A DNA stretch of 45,090 nt from Priestia flexa NBRC 15715 (GCF_001591565.1 NZ_BCVD01000014.1:1-45090); one strand, 5' to 3'; positions 26,968 to 35,906 are shown, counted from the stretch's first letter. Notes: generated from the letters alone by a model not told the origin. Numbers and translations are program-made.

Positions 26968-26995
26968 TTCATTTTAAAATTATTTATGTTATACT
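26968..26995 (+). promoter_or_regulatory. gapB promoter
   Basis: TTCATT (26968-26973), a 16-bp spacer and TATACT (26990-26995), the -10 box being embedded in a CcpN box. Confidence 0.6.
26985..26995 (+). promoter_or_regulatory. CcpN box 1 over the gapB -10 region
   Basis: TATGTTATACT matches the published B. subtilis CcpN consensus TRTGHYATAYW at all 11 positions and covers the -10 element. CcpN represses gapB and pckA during glycolytic growth. Confidence 0.8.
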
Positions 26996-27016
26996 ATTTT
27001 GTATAAAAAGTTAATT

Positions 27017-27027
27017 AGTATAACATA
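27017..27027 (-). promoter_or_regulatory. CcpN box 2, inverted
   Basis: AGTATAACATA is the exact reverse complement of box 1 (TATGTTATACT). The boxes face each other 21 bp apart, flanking the transcription start. Confidence 0.75.
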
Positions 27028-27046
27028 TTTGTTAGGGGGAATAACC

Positions 27047-28078
27047 ATGAAAGCACGAATTGCAATTAATGGTTTTGGGAGAATTGGAAGAATGGTTTTT
27101 CGAACAGCGATTGAAGAGGAAAAGTTAGATATTGTTGCAATTAATGCAAGCTATCCTGCAGAAACTTTAGCGCATTTAATCAAATATGACTCCATTCATG
27201 GTCCATTTGCTGGAGAAGTTATCTGTGAAACAGATGCGTTGATTGTAAATGGTAAAAGAATTCAGCTACTTGACTCGCGAGATCCACTCTTATTACCATG
27301 GAAACAATTACAAATTGATTTAGTAATTGAAGCAACTGGAAAATTTAATTCTAGAGAAAAAGCGCAGTTACATATTGAGGCTGGTGCTCAAAAAGTTGTC
27401 TTAACGGCACCTGGTAAAGATGAAGATGTCACAATTGTAATGGGAGTAAATGAAAAGGTGCTGGATGTGCATAAGCATCACATTATCTCAAATGCATCTT
27501 GTACGACAAACTGCCTAGCGCCTGTTGTCAAGGTATTAGACGAGGCTTTTACTATTGAGAACGGTTTAATGACAACGGTTCACGCATATACGAACGACCA
27601 AAAAAATATTGATAACCCACATAAAGATTTACGACGCGCGCGCGCATGCGGTCAGTCCATTATTCCTACAACAACTGGGGCTGCCAAAGCATTATCACTT
27701 GTGCTTCCTCATCTCAGTGGGAAATTACATGGTATGGCGCTGCGAGTTCCAACGCCAAATGTATCGCTTGTAGACCTCGTTGTTGATGTTAGGAAAGCGG
27801 TAACAAAAGAAGCGGTGAATAAAGCGTTTATTCAATCCGCAGAAGGTCCACTACAAGGAATACTTGCATTTACAACAGAACCGTTAGTATCAATTGATTT
27901 CAATACAAACCCCAATTCAGCAATCATTGACGGCTTATCAACCATGGTCATGGATGAACATAAAATTAAAGTATTAGCGTGGTACGATAACGAATGGGGA
28001 TACTCACAAAGAGTAGTCGATTTAGTAAAATATATTACAGCAGAGATGATTCAAAATTCAAAGCTAAAGGTTGGATAA
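27047..28078 (+). CDS. gapB: Gluconeogenic glyceraldehyde-3-phosphate dehydrogenase GapB
   Basis: The NADP-preferring GAPDH that runs in the gluconeogenic direction in bacilli; 343 residues. Rossmann motif INGFGRIGR (7-15), catalytic C152 in SNASCTTNCLAP, and the anion-binding region TGAAKALSLVLP are present. The cofactor region reads NASYPAETLAHLIKYDS, the GapB-type replacement of the NAD-binding Asp seen in glycolytic GapA. The start MKARIAING is at 27047, after GGGGGA. The leader carries two perfect CcpN boxes. In B. subtilis it is cotranscribed with speD; here a terminator and a separate promoter divide them. Confidence 0.96.
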   Translation: MKARIAINGFGRIGRMVFRTAIEEEKLDIVAINASYPAETLAHLIKYDSIHGPFAGEVICETDALIVNGKRIQLLDSRDPLLLPWKQLQIDLVIEATGKFNSREKAQLHIEAGAQKVVLTAPGKDEDVTIVMGVNEKVLDVHKHHIISNASCTTNCLAPVVKVLDEAFTIENGLMTTVHAYTNDQKNIDNPHKDLRRARACGQSIIPTTTGAAKALSLVLPHLSGKLHGMALRVPTPNVSLVDLVVDVRKAVTKEAVNKAFIQSAEGPLQGILAFTTEPLVSIDFNTNPNSAIIDGLSTMVMDEHKIKVLAWYDNEWGYSQRVVDLVKYITAEMIQNSKLKVG

Positions 28079-28080
28079 AT

Positions 28081-28110
28081 AAGCGAGGCAATCATGCCTC
28101 GCTTATTCTA
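28081..28110 (+). terminator. gapB terminator
   Basis: AAGCGAGGCA and TGCCTCGCTT form a 10-bp perfect stem around ATCA, followed by ATTCTATTT. Clear stem, moderate T-tract. Confidence 0.75.
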
Positions 28111-28232
28111 TTTGAATTCATTGTTTGTTCTAACTGAGATAGGGAACTAATAAATGAGAGGTCTTAAAAAGTGGTGGGGCAGAGAATAAATCGAGTTTAG
28201 CTACGGATTGCAAATTTAAATAAAATCACGTG

Positions 28233-28261
28233 TTGCAAAATGAGTCTAAACAAAGTATACT
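28233..28261 (+). promoter_or_regulatory. speD promoter
   Basis: TTGCAA (28233-28238), a 17-bp spacer and TATACT (28256-28261): a strong sigma-A promoter, giving a transcript start near 28268 and a leader of about 150 nt. The 120 bp between the gapB terminator and this promoter show nothing recognisable. Confidence 0.75.
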
Positions 28262-28267
28262 ATGTTT

Positions 28268-28417
28268 CGTGAACTTCTTGTGTACCTTTCGGTTATGTAT
28301 CTACTTAAAGGGTTAGGACCTCTCTGGACTAACTTTCCCCCGTGGTAGTTAACATGCTATATGGCGAAAGAATTTCATATTTAACGATTAAAAATTGTTA
28401 AAGGGGGAAATATCATT
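28268..28417 (+). promoter_or_regulatory. Structured speD leader with anti-Shine-Dalgarno element (candidate RNA switch)
   Basis: The ribosome-binding site GGGGGAAA (28403-28410) has an exact 8-nt complement TTTCCCCC at 28334-28341. The TTT of that complement is also needed for two other pairings: an upstream hairpin (AGGGTTAG 28309-28316 with CTAACTTT 28329-28336) and a downstream one (CTTTC 28333-28337 with GAAAG 28366-28370). A 10-bp hairpin (28380-28402, triloop) abuts the ribosome-binding site. These mutually exclusive pairings suggest translational switching. I recognise no known riboswitch class. Confidence 0.5.
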
Positions 28418-28798
28418 ATGGAAACAATGGGTCGTCACGTTATCTCAGAATTATGGGGTTGTGATTTCGATAAGTTGAATGATATGGATTATATTGAAAA
28501 AACGTTTGTAGATGCAGCACTAAAAACTGGAGCGGAAGTTCGTGAGGTTGCGTTTCATAAATTTGCACCTCAGGGCGTAAGTGGGGTTGTTATTATTTCA
28601 GAATCACATTTAACTATCCACAGCTTTCCAGAGCATGGGTATGCAAGCATCGATGTATACACATGTGGAGACTTAGATCCAACAATTGCTGCTGACTATA
28701 TTGCAGATGAACTAAATGCTCAAACACGTGAGACAATTGAAGTACCGCGTGGAATGGGTCCTGTACAAGTAAAGCAAACGAAAGCAAATGTACTTTAA
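28418..28798 (+). CDS. speD: S-adenosylmethionine decarboxylase proenzyme
   Basis: Makes decarboxylated SAM, the aminopropyl donor for spermidine. The 126-residue class 1B proenzyme cleaves itself at Glu62-Ser63 in [14 protein letters not shown], turning Ser63 into the pyruvoyl cofactor; His68 and Cys83 (YTCGD) are the other processing/catalytic residues. GGGGG lies 10 nt before the ATG. It has its own promoter and a strongly structured leader, so control by SAM, polyamines or a related metabolite is a reasonable inference, not shown. Confidence 0.96.
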   Translation: METMGRHVISELWGCDFDKLNDMDYIEKTFVDAALKTGAEVREVAFHKFAPQGVSGVVIISESHLTIHSFPEHGYASIDVYTCGDLDPTIAADYIADELNAQTRETIEVPRGMGPVQVKQTKANVL

Positions 28799-28826
28799 TA
28801 GTATAAAACAAAGCTAAGAACAATTA

Positions 28827-28873
28827 GGGACTGCTCTATAAATTGGACTCGCCATTTATAGACAGTCCTTTTT
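28827..28873 (+). terminator. speD terminator
   Basis: GGACTG-c-TCTATAAAT pairs with ATTTATAGA-CAGTCC (15 bp, one bulged C) around a 10-nt loop, followed by TTTTT. Confidence 0.92.
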
Positions 28874-28971
28874 AGATACAAAAATACCGTTTATCCATTA
28901 TAATAAAGAAAGTAGCTAGGGTATCTTTAGTAGCTATAGCGATTATTTTGATAAAAAGGAGTCTACACAAC

Positions 28972-29355
28972 ATGGGGATTATTCAAAAAGTAAAGTCAGT
29001 TTTTTCGAATCATTCTGAAACTAGGGACCACCACGAAAATCCAAAGTTACAAACACATTACTACAAATCAACAGCCTCTCAAACATTTACTCAGGTGCAA
29101 AATTTATTGAAGAATATGAATGGAGTAGAAATTTTAGCCGCTTATGAAGAGCGTGGAGAGATTAGCTTAAACGTGTCAAAGGGGAGAAAGGCGTTTGTTG
29201 TTATTACGATTATTTCATTACGACCTTTTGAAACCGCTATCGATTTTTCGGTTACAACGGAATCAAAAGTAATGCCATTCGATTTTGGTTATAGTAAAGA
29301 ATTAATCATCTTTTTTTATAAATATTTTGACCAACATCTGATTGCTATTAAGTAA
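28972..29355 (+). CDS. Conserved hypothetical cytosolic protein
   Basis: A 127-residue soluble protein with no membrane helix or signal. The first 40 residues are polar (His/Lys-rich: NHSETRDHHENPKLQTHYYK); residues 55-125 look like an alternating alpha/beta domain (VEILAAYEERGEISLNVSKG, then two beta-rich stretches, ending IIFFYKYFDQHLIAIK). I do not recognise a function. AAAGGAG lies 10 nt before the ATG at 28972; the longer ORF from 28948 has no site. It lies between speD and nrdR, with 239 bp downstream in which I see only a TATAAT at about 29479-29484 with a poor -35. Confidence 0.75.
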   Translation: MGIIQKVKSVFSNHSETRDHHENPKLQTHYYKSTASQTFTQVQNLLKNMNGVEILAAYEERGEISLNVSKGRKAFVVITIISLRPFETAIDFSVTTESKVMPFDFGYSKELIIFFYKYFDQHLIAIK

Positions 29356-29594
29356 GGGAAATAAAGTGTATTAAACAAATAAAGCTGTGTAGCGCCTTTA
29401 TCTATTGGAAAACAAATGTTTTAGGAAATAAAATTTCAGAATTCATTCTCCTTCACTTGTATTCAAGCTTTGTTTTCTATAATATGAAAAGAAAGTGAAT
29501 TTTTATTTTGAATTTCTAACGTACATAAGTGGTTAGTTCGTACAAGCTGCTTAGTTTATACAAATATAAAAGGTTATTTATTGGAGTTGAGAAG

Positions 29595-30056
29595 ATGAAA
29601 TGTCCTTCCTGTCAGTATAATGGAACGAGAGTGTTAGACTCACGGCCTGTTGAAGAAGGTCGTTCAATTCGCAGACGGCGTGAATGCGAAAGTTGTCACT
29701 ATCGTTATACAACATTTGAAAAAGTAGAAGAGCCACCTTTAATTGTAGTGAAAAAAGATGGGGCGCGTGAAGAGTTTAGCAAAGAGAAAATTTTACGCGG
29801 TTTAATAAAGGCATGTGAGAAAAGGCAAGTTAGCTTAAAACAATTAGAAGATACTGTACATGATATTGAATCTGAATTGCGCAGTCAAGGTGCATCAGAA
29901 GTGCAGTCAGACGTTGTTGGGGAAATGGTAATGGAAAGACTAGCTGCTATCGATGAAGTATCGTATGTACGCTTTGCTTCTGTTTATCGTCAATTTAAAG
30001 ACATTAATGTATTTATTGATGAACTAAAGGAGTTAATTAAGAAGGAAAAATTATAA
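29595..30056 (+). CDS. nrdR: Transcriptional repressor NrdR
   Basis: Zinc- and nucleotide-binding repressor of ribonucleotide reductase genes; 153 residues. The zinc ribbon has C3, C6, C31 and C34 (MKCPSCQYN...CESC) and the following segment is the ATP-cone ([20 protein letters not shown]). Start at ATG 29595 after GGAG; the longer reading from 29529 precedes the conserved MKCP start. It sits just upstream of dnaB-dnaI, tying dNTP supply to replication genes, and is closed by a terminator. Confidence 0.96.
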   Translation: MKCPSCQYNGTRVLDSRPVEEGRSIRRRRECESCHYRYTTFEKVEEPPLIVVKKDGAREEFSKEKILRGLIKACEKRQVSLKQLEDTVHDIESELRSQGASEVQSDVVGEMVMERLAAIDEVSYVRFASVYRQFKDINVFIDELKELIKKEKL

Positions 30057-30090
30057 AAGAGCTATTAAAGAGATTTTTTAGCTCTTTTTT
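30056..30090 (+). terminator. nrdR terminator
   Basis: AAAAGAGCTA pairs with TAGCTCTTTT followed by TT, around an A/T-rich loop. Located 30 bp before dnaB. Confidence 0.75.
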
Positions 30091-30119
30091 GCTATTTTAG
30101 AATTGGGTAGGTAATGATG

Positions 30120-31547
30120 ATGAATGAGCAACATTGGAAAGAAATCATTCCAGTTGACCGTTATGTTGTGAGAACGAGCGGCGTTATTCAAGAATATGAT
30201 CGAAAAGTGTTAACAACTCTATATCAACCGTTAATTGGAACCGTGTGCTATGGCTTATATATGACGTTATGGAGTGAACTAGAACAAGGACGCTTATGGG
30301 GAACAGAAGCAACGCATCATCACCTAATGGCCGTTATGCAAATGAACTTGAAATCCATTTATCAGGAGCGATTAAAGCTTGAAGGTATTGGCTTATTAAA
30401 AACCTATATGAAAGAAGAGGACGGGGGAAGAGTTTATATTTATGAGTTAATTCCACCATTAACACCACAGCAGTTTTTTGATGATGGTGTTTTAAACGTC
30501 TACTTATACAATCGATTAGGTAAAAATGTATTTCAAAAAATTAGACGATATTTTATGGATCCAGCTGTGGACCACAGTGAGTTTAAAGACGTTACTCGTT
30601 CATTTAATGATGTGTATAAGTCAGTACAAACGACAGAGCTCACGTCAAGTTTACAACGAGAGAACCAAGATGTCTTCAAACCAAGTGGAGATCTGGACTA
30701 TGTGGATAATTCACAAAGAGCTAGTATAACAATTAAGGATGCTGGCTTTGACTTTGATTTATTTTTGACAGGGTTAACTGAGTCTATGATTTCGAAAAAA
30801 GCAATTACAGCCAAGGTGAGGTTAGCAATTGAAAAGCTAGCATTTTTATATCAAATTGATGCTCTGCAAATGAAGAATGTGGTCTTGGACGCGTTGAACG
30901 AAAATGATCAAGTAGATATTGAGCTGCTTCGAAAAGCTGCTAGAAACCATTATCAGTTTGAAAATGGAGAAGCGCTACCTAACTTAAGTGAACAAATTCA
31001 GCCGCCGTTATTGCGAACTATGGAACATAGAGAGCCAACTTCTCAAGAAGAGAAGTTAATTAAGCAGTTAGAAGTGACGTCTCCAAGACAGCTACTGACG
31101 GACTTGTCCGGTGGAGCAACGCCTTCTAAAGCAGATTTACAAATGGTTGAAGACGTTATGTTTCATCAAAACCTTTCTCCAGGTGTTGCTAATGTACTCA
31201 TTTATTATGTCATGCTAAGAACGGATATGAAGTTATCAAAAGCATATGTGGATAAAATTGCAGGACACTGGGCTCGTAAAAAGGTAAAAACAGTGGAAGA
31301 AGCGATGGTCATTGCGAAAAATGAGCATAAAGAATACCAAAACTGGGCTGAATCTAAGCAAACGGCGACGAAGAAACAAAGAACGGTTCGTAAAGAGATG
31401 GTGCCAGATTGGTTGAAAGAAGAGTCTGAAGAGAAAAAGAAACCTCAAAGTCAAAAAGAAGATTTAGACTTTGAAGAAGAAAAGCGGAAACTTGAAGAAG
31501 AGTTAAAACAGCTTGATTTAGATTTAAAGAAAAATCGTGAAGATTAA
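30120..31547 (+). CDS. dnaB: Replication initiation / membrane attachment protein DnaB
   Basis: Gram-positive DnaB (not the helicase), a helicase-loading factor that acts with DnaD and DnaI at oriC and restart sites. The 475-residue protein has a DDBH1-type N-terminal domain (WKEIIPVDRYVV; LYQPLIGTVCYGLYMTLWSE) and DDBH2 repeats in the middle and C-terminal thirds (VNVLIYYVMLRTDMKLSKAY region), then a highly charged tail. Three ATGs in a row (30114, 30117, 30120) are possible; the last has the best spacing from GGGTAGGT and aligns with B. subtilis. dnaI follows. Confidence 0.94.
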   Translation: MNEQHWKEIIPVDRYVVRTSGVIQEYDRKVLTTLYQPLIGTVCYGLYMTLWSELEQGRLWGTEATHHHLMAVMQMNLKSIYQERLKLEGIGLLKTYMKEEDGGRVYIYELIPPLTPQQFFDDGVLNVYLYNRLGKNVFQKIRRYFMDPAVDHSEFKDVTRSFNDVYKSVQTTELTSSLQRENQDVFKPSGDLDYVDNSQRASITIKDAGFDFDLFLTGLTESMISKKAITAKVRLAIEKLAFLYQIDALQMKNVVLDALNENDQVDIELLRKAARNHYQFENGEALPNLSEQIQPPLLRTMEHREPTSQEEKLIKQLEVTSPRQLLTDLSGGATPSKADLQMVEDVMFHQNLSPGVANVLIYYVMLRTDMKLSKAYVDKIAGHWARKKVKTVEEAMVIAKNEHKEYQNWAESKQTATKKQRTVRKEMVPDWLKEESEEKKKPQSQKEDLDFEEEKRKLEEELKQLDLDLKKNRED

Positions 31548-31571
31548 TGAATGGAAAGGAGAGGTGATGGG

Positions 31572-32504
31572 GTGAAGTCAATCAATGATTCGCTAAACAA
31601 ACTAGCAAATAATCAAGGTTTCAAGGAACGATTTGAAACGTTAAAATCAGAAGTGCTTTCTGATCGTAATGTTCAAGATTTCTTAAGGAAGAATCGAGAT
31701 CAATTGGATGAAGGTATTGTAGAACGAGGTCTCATTAAGATGCATGAATTTAAAGGACAAAGCAAAGAGTGTCAAGACTGTCCATCCCTGCAAAGCTGCG
31801 TTAATATGATTAAAGGTTATCAGCCAAAGCTTGTAATTGATGGTAAAAATATTGATGTGACCTATGAGCGCTGCCCTCGAAAAGTAACTGAAGATGAACG
31901 CAAAGAGCAAGAATCATTTATCCAGTGTCTTTATGTACCGAAAGATATTTTAGGTGCTTCCATGTCAGATATTGAAATTGAGCAAGGAAGGCTTGAAGCA
32001 ATCAAGTTAGTACGAGATTTTGTCAGGGAGTATGAACCTAATAAGAAGATGAAAGCTCTTTATCTACATGGATCGTTCGGTGTTGGAAAAACATACTTTT
32101 TAGGTGCCATTGCTAATGCTTTAGCTGAAAAGAAAGTAAAATCAACGATTGTATATGTTCCTGAATTCTTACGTGAGCTTAAAGGATCTTTTCAAGATAA
32201 AACCTTTAACGAGAAGATTGAATACGTAAAAAAAGTGCCCGTCCTAATGTTAGATGATTTGGGAGCAGAATCCGTAACAAGCTGGATGCGCGACGATGTA
32301 TTGGGTACCATTCTTCAATTTCGAATGTTAGAAAATTTACCTACTTTCTTTACGTCAAACCTAAATTTTCAGCAGATGAAGCACCATTTAACGTATACGC
32401 AAAAAGGCGAGGAAGAAGAGCTGAAAGCTGCCCGCATTATGGAACGAATCAAGACGTTAGCCACTCCTGTAAAGGTAGAAGGTGAAAATAAACGTAATAA
32501 ATGA
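31572..32504 (+). CDS. dnaI: Helicase loader DnaI
   Basis: AAA+ ATPase that loads the replicative helicase DnaC; 310 residues. The N-terminal helicase-interaction domain carries a zinc site (C67, C70, C76, C101); the C-terminal AAA+ domain has Walker A GSFGVGKT (167-174), Walker B VLMLDDLGAES and sensor I FFTSNL. The start is GTG 31572, 9 nt after AAAGGAG; an ATG at 31551 is upstream of that site. It lies 24 bp after dnaB, so the pair is cotranscribed. Length matches B. subtilis DnaI (311). Confidence 0.96.
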   Translation: MKSINDSLNKLANNQGFKERFETLKSEVLSDRNVQDFLRKNRDQLDEGIVERGLIKMHEFKGQSKECQDCPSLQSCVNMIKGYQPKLVIDGKNIDVTYERCPRKVTEDERKEQESFIQCLYVPKDILGASMSDIEIEQGRLEAIKLVRDFVREYEPNKKMKALYLHGSFGVGKTYFLGAIANALAEKKVKSTIVYVPEFLRELKGSFQDKTFNEKIEYVKKVPVLMLDDLGAESVTSWMRDDVLGTILQFRMLENLPTFFTSNLNFQQMKHHLTYTQKGEEEELKAARIMERIKTLATPVKVEGENKRNK

Positions 32505-32548
32505 GCAGTTCTTTTACATTTCATGTAAGGACTTGCTCATTTTTTTTC
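32500..32548 (+). terminator. dnaBI terminator
   Basis: AATGAGCA/TGCTCATT outer stem and TTACAT/ATGTAA inner stem, followed by a run of eight T. The stem overlaps the dnaI stop codon. Confidence 0.92.
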
Positions 32549-32599
32549 ATGTTGCCCCATATATATAAATAAAGCGTGTCCAAAAGGGGGCTAACATTA

Positions 32600-33463
32600 G
32601 TGAGAATTTTCTTTAAGTATGAGAAAGAAGCAATTGGTATTTACAGGTCGCTATGCGCGAAACGAAGCGCTTTATCATATGCTCCGCAATGCTTTAAACT
32701 TGTGAACAGTCAGCTTCTAGTAATTGACGTGACATATAATCGAGACGAAATTGTACACGATATGCTAATCCCAGTATTGACAGACTTTATATTAGAGCAG
32801 AAAGAAGAGACGATTTTAAGTGAGATTTTGAAACAGAAATTTTTCTATACGGATGAACAAGAGCTACAGCTTATGATAGACATGGTCTATCATATTGTAG
32901 AAGGTGAGAAAGTTGACGTACCTAAACGTGATTTTCCGATGCCTAAAGATTTATTAATTAGAGAAGCGCTTCAAGATTTTCTGGTTAACAACGTTACGTT
33001 TACATTTGAGTCTTTTCTCCAGTTTCGATTAAAGAACTATCGCTCTCGCTTACAGTACTATTTAGAAATCGCTATTGATGAATATAAACTAGAATATGAA
33101 TATCAAATGTTTGTTGAACAGCTGCGACAAGTTATTTTAACGGAGGAAGCAAGTTGCGAAGCTGTACATGTTGTGCATTCACAAGAGAACGAATTTCAAC
33201 TCTATGATGAAAACTTTGGATTGCTAACAGTGAATCAGCGTCAACATCTGGCTGAAGAATTTATGAAAAAGAATGAGTCGTTATACATAGACCCATCCGT
33301 TATAGCGCCTCTCATTACACTATCTCCGCAGCATATTTATATTTATAGTGATCGTGAGAATACACATGATTTCATTTATACTATTCAAAATCTTTTTCAA
33401 GAACGAGTGGTCATATGCACAAAACAAGAAGCGGCATTTTTAAAAAAAGAGAATCTGACTTGA
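32600..33463 (+). CDS. ytxC: Sporulation protein YtxC-like
   Basis: A 287-residue soluble protein matching YtxC by position (between dnaI and thrS), length (B. subtilis 281) and character: mixed alpha/beta N-terminus, helical middle with FESFLQFRLKNYR, and C-terminal ITLSPQHIYIYSD. The family is conserved in endospore formers but its biochemical role is not known. GTG start at 32600 with GGGGG 9 nt upstream; an upstream GTG at 32576 lacks a site. No terminator is seen before the thrS promoter. Confidence 0.85.
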   Translation: MRIFFKYEKEAIGIYRSLCAKRSALSYAPQCFKLVNSQLLVIDVTYNRDEIVHDMLIPVLTDFILEQKEETILSEILKQKFFYTDEQELQLMIDMVYHIVEGEKVDVPKRDFPMPKDLLIREALQDFLVNNVTFTFESFLQFRLKNYRSRLQYYLEIAIDEYKLEYEYQMFVEQLRQVILTEEASCEAVHVVHSQENEFQLYDENFGLLTVNQRQHLAEEFMKKNESLYIDPSVIAPLITLSPQHIYIYSDRENTHDFIYTIQNLFQERVVICTKQEAAFLKKENLT

Positions 33464-33467
33464 GAGG

Positions 33468-33496
33468 TTGATTTCTATTTTAAAAATGAATATAAT
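33468..33496 (+). promoter_or_regulatory. thrS promoter
   Basis: TTGATT (33468-33473), 17-bp spacer, perfect TATAAT (33491-33496). Confidence 0.8.
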
Positions 33497-33502
33497 AGGC
33501 TC

Positions 33503-33790
33503 ATATTGTAAAAATTTTAATCAGCGATAAGTAATGATGAGGACATGAGTTTATATTTACGGTTTATTAGAGAGAGAATCCGTGGCTGAAAGATTCTTAA
33601 CACGATTTATATCCTTACCACCTCTAAACTTCAGTAGTAAACAAGTATTTTACTTTAGTAATTACTGACGGAATTTCCGTTATCAAACCTCGAGCTGTCT
33701 TTCATTGTGCCTTGTTAAGCAAAAAGACAGAAACAAGGGTGGTACCACGTGTATACACAACTCGTCCCTTATTAAGGGATGAGTTTTTTT
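33503..33790 (+). promoter_or_regulatory. T-box leader of thrS (Thr specifier ACC)
   Basis: A tRNA-sensing leader of about 290 nt. The T-box core AAGGGTGGTACCACG (33735-33749) precedes a strong terminator, CTCGTCCCTTATTAAGGGATGAG plus seven T (33759-33790 in full). ACC occurs in the expected specifier region (near 33617-33622, ACCACC). The antiterminator would form when uncharged tRNA-Thr binds. The thrS coding ORF can be read back into the terminator, but translation starts downstream of it. Confidence 0.93.
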
Positions 33791-33850
33791 ATTTGCGTAA
33801 ATAACCAGTTTATGCAAGATTATATTGAGATAAATAAGGAGTTGAATCAC

Positions 33851-35788
33851 ATGTCAGAAGTTATTTCAATGACATTTCCAGATGGAGCAGTAAAAGAGTA
33901 TCCTAAAGGTACAACGACAGAACAAATTGCATCATCAATTAGCCCAGGGCTAAAGAAAAAATCAATTGCGGGTAAAGTAAACGGTGAGCTTTTAGATTTG
34001 CGTACACCAATCCATGCAGACGGTCAGCTTGAAATCATCACACAAGATTCAGGTGAAGCACTTGAGATTATGCGTCACAGCACGGCGCACTTAATGGCTC
34101 AAGCAATTAAGCGTGTTTTTAAAGATCAAAAGGTCCAGCTTGGTGTAGGACCAGTTATTGAGAATGGATTTTATTATGACATTGATATGGAGCATTCCAT
34201 TACACCTGACGATCTAATTGAAATTGAAAAAGAAATGAAGAAGATTGTAAACGCCAATATTGATATTGAGCGTCGCGAAGTGTCTCGTGAAGAAGCAATT
34301 GAGCTTTATAAAGAAGTTGGAGATGAATTAAAGTTAGAGCTTATCGATGCTATTCCAGCAGGTGAGACTGTAACGGTTTATCACCAAGGAGAATTCTTTG
34401 ATCTTTGCCGAGGTGTCCACGTTCCATCAACAGGAAAAATTAAAGAGTTTAAACTGTTAAATATTGCAGGTGCTTACTGGCGTGGAGATAGCAACAATCA
34501 AATGTTGCAGCGCATTTATGGCACGGCATTCTTCAAAAAAGCAGATTTAGATGAGCACTTACGTTTATTAGAAGAAGCGAAAGAGCGTGATCACCGTAAA
34601 ATTGGTAAAGAGCTTAACTTATTCACAAACTCACAAAAAGTTGGACAAGGTCTTCCATTATGGTTACCAAAAGGTGCAACAATTCGTCGCGTTATTGAGC
34701 GCTACATTGTGGATAAAGAGGTTGCGCTAGGTTATCAACATGTGTATACACCAGTCCTAGGTAGCGTAGAGCTATATAAAACATCAGGTCACTGGGATCA
34801 CTATCAAGACGGTATGTTCCCAGCAATGGAAATGGATAATGAAGATTTAGTTCTTCGTCCAATGAACTGTCCACACCATATGATGGTATATAAAAATGAT
34901 ATCCACAGCTATCGTGAATTACCAATTCGTATTGCAGAGCTAGGTACGATGCACCGCTATGAAATGTCAGGTGCACTTGCAGGTCTTCAGCGTGTTCGCG
35001 GTATGACGCTAAATGATGCACATATCTTTGTTCGTCCAGACCAAATTAAAGACGAATTAATTCGTGTGGTTCGCTTAGTAGAAGCTGTATACAAAGACTT
35101 TGGCTTTGAAAATTACTCGTTCCGCTTATCGTATCGTGATCCAGAAGATACAGAGAAATACTTTGATGATGATGCAATGTGGGAAAAAGCACAAACCATG
35201 TTAAAAGACGCGATGGATGAGCTTGGCTTAGACTATTACGAAGCAGAGGGTGAAGCAGCATTCTACGGTCCGAAGCTAGACGTTCAAGTTAAAACGGCTC
35301 TTGGAAAAGAAGAAACTCTTTCAACAGTGCAGCTGGACTTCTTATTGCCAGAGCGTTTTGATCTAACATATATCGGTGAAGATGGAAAACAGCATCGTCC
35401 GGTTGTTATTCACCGAGGTGTCGTATCAACAATGGAGCGCTTTGTTGCTTTCTTAATTGAAGAATACAAAGGGGCATTCCCAACATGGTTAGCACCTGTT
35501 CAAGTTCAAGTGATTCCAGTATCGCCAACTGTTCACCTAGACTATGCAAAAGAAGTTCAAGAGAAACTTCAGTTAGCTGGTGTACGTGTGGAACTAGATT
35601 CACGTGAAGAGAAAATTGGCTATAAAATTCGTGAAGCTCAAATGCAAAAAATTCCTTACATGCTAGTAGTGGGAGATAAAGAAGTAGAAGAAAAAGCGGT
35701 TAATGTTCGTAAATACGGTGAGCAAAATTCAGAAACTGTTGATTTTGAACAGTTCTTAGCAGGATTAAAAGTAGAAATTACTCGCTAA
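33851..35788 (+). CDS. thrS: Threonyl-tRNA synthetase
   Basis: Class II aminoacyl-tRNA synthetase, 645 residues. Domains: TGS (1-65), the editing domain with [10 protein letters not shown] and, later, RGVHVPSTG (to about 240), the catalytic core with the zinc Cys in [14 protein letters not shown] and motifs 2-3 ([33 protein letters not shown]), and a C-terminal anticodon-binding domain (about 545-645). The ATG at 33851 has AAGGAG 9 nt before it; an in-frame reading from 33779 begins inside the terminator. Controlled by the Thr T-box. Confidence 0.97.
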   Translation: MSEVISMTFPDGAVKEYPKGTTTEQIASSISPGLKKKSIAGKVNGELLDLRTPIHADGQLEIITQDSGEALEIMRHSTAHLMAQAIKRVFKDQKVQLGVGPVIENGFYYDIDMEHSITPDDLIEIEKEMKKIVNANIDIERREVSREEAIELYKEVGDELKLELIDAIPAGETVTVYHQGEFFDLCRGVHVPSTGKIKEFKLLNIAGAYWRGDSNNQMLQRIYGTAFFKKADLDEHLRLLEEAKERDHRKIGKELNLFTNSQKVGQGLPLWLPKGATIRRVIERYIVDKEVALGYQHVYTPVLGSVELYKTSGHWDHYQDGMFPAMEMDNEDLVLRPMNCPHHMMVYKNDIHSYRELPIRIAELGTMHRYEMSGALAGLQRVRGMTLNDAHIFVRPDQIKDELIRVVRLVEAVYKDFGFENYSFRLSYRDPEDTEKYFDDDAMWEKAQTMLKDAMDELGLDYYEAEGEAAFYGPKLDVQVKTALGKEETLSTVQLDFLLPERFDLTYIGEDGKQHRPVVIHRGVVSTMERFVAFLIEEYKGAFPTWLAPVQVQVIPVSPTVHLDYAKEVQEKLQLAGVRVELDSREEKIGYKIREAQMQKIPYMLVVGDKEVEEKAVNVRKYGEQNSETVDFEQFLAGLKVEITR

Positions 35789-35792
35789 TGAA

Positions 35793-35827
35793 AAAGCGGA
35801 GAGGGCAACTTCTCTGCTTTCCTTTTT
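35793..35827 (+). terminator. thrS terminator
   Basis: AAAGCGGAGAG pairs with CTTCTCTGCTTT region (some G-U) followed by CCTTTTT. Confidence 0.8.
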
Positions 35828-35906
35828 AAAAAAAGTAAAAAAAATGTTGCATAAATGTTTTTCCTTTGGTAAAATGATTTTTGTTGTTAAATAAAGAACG
35901 AAATCA

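Noticed and set aside
33779-33850. Longer N-terminus for thrS
   Set aside because: The extension begins inside the T-box terminator and lacks a ribosome-binding site; AAGGAG is correctly placed for ATG 33851 only.
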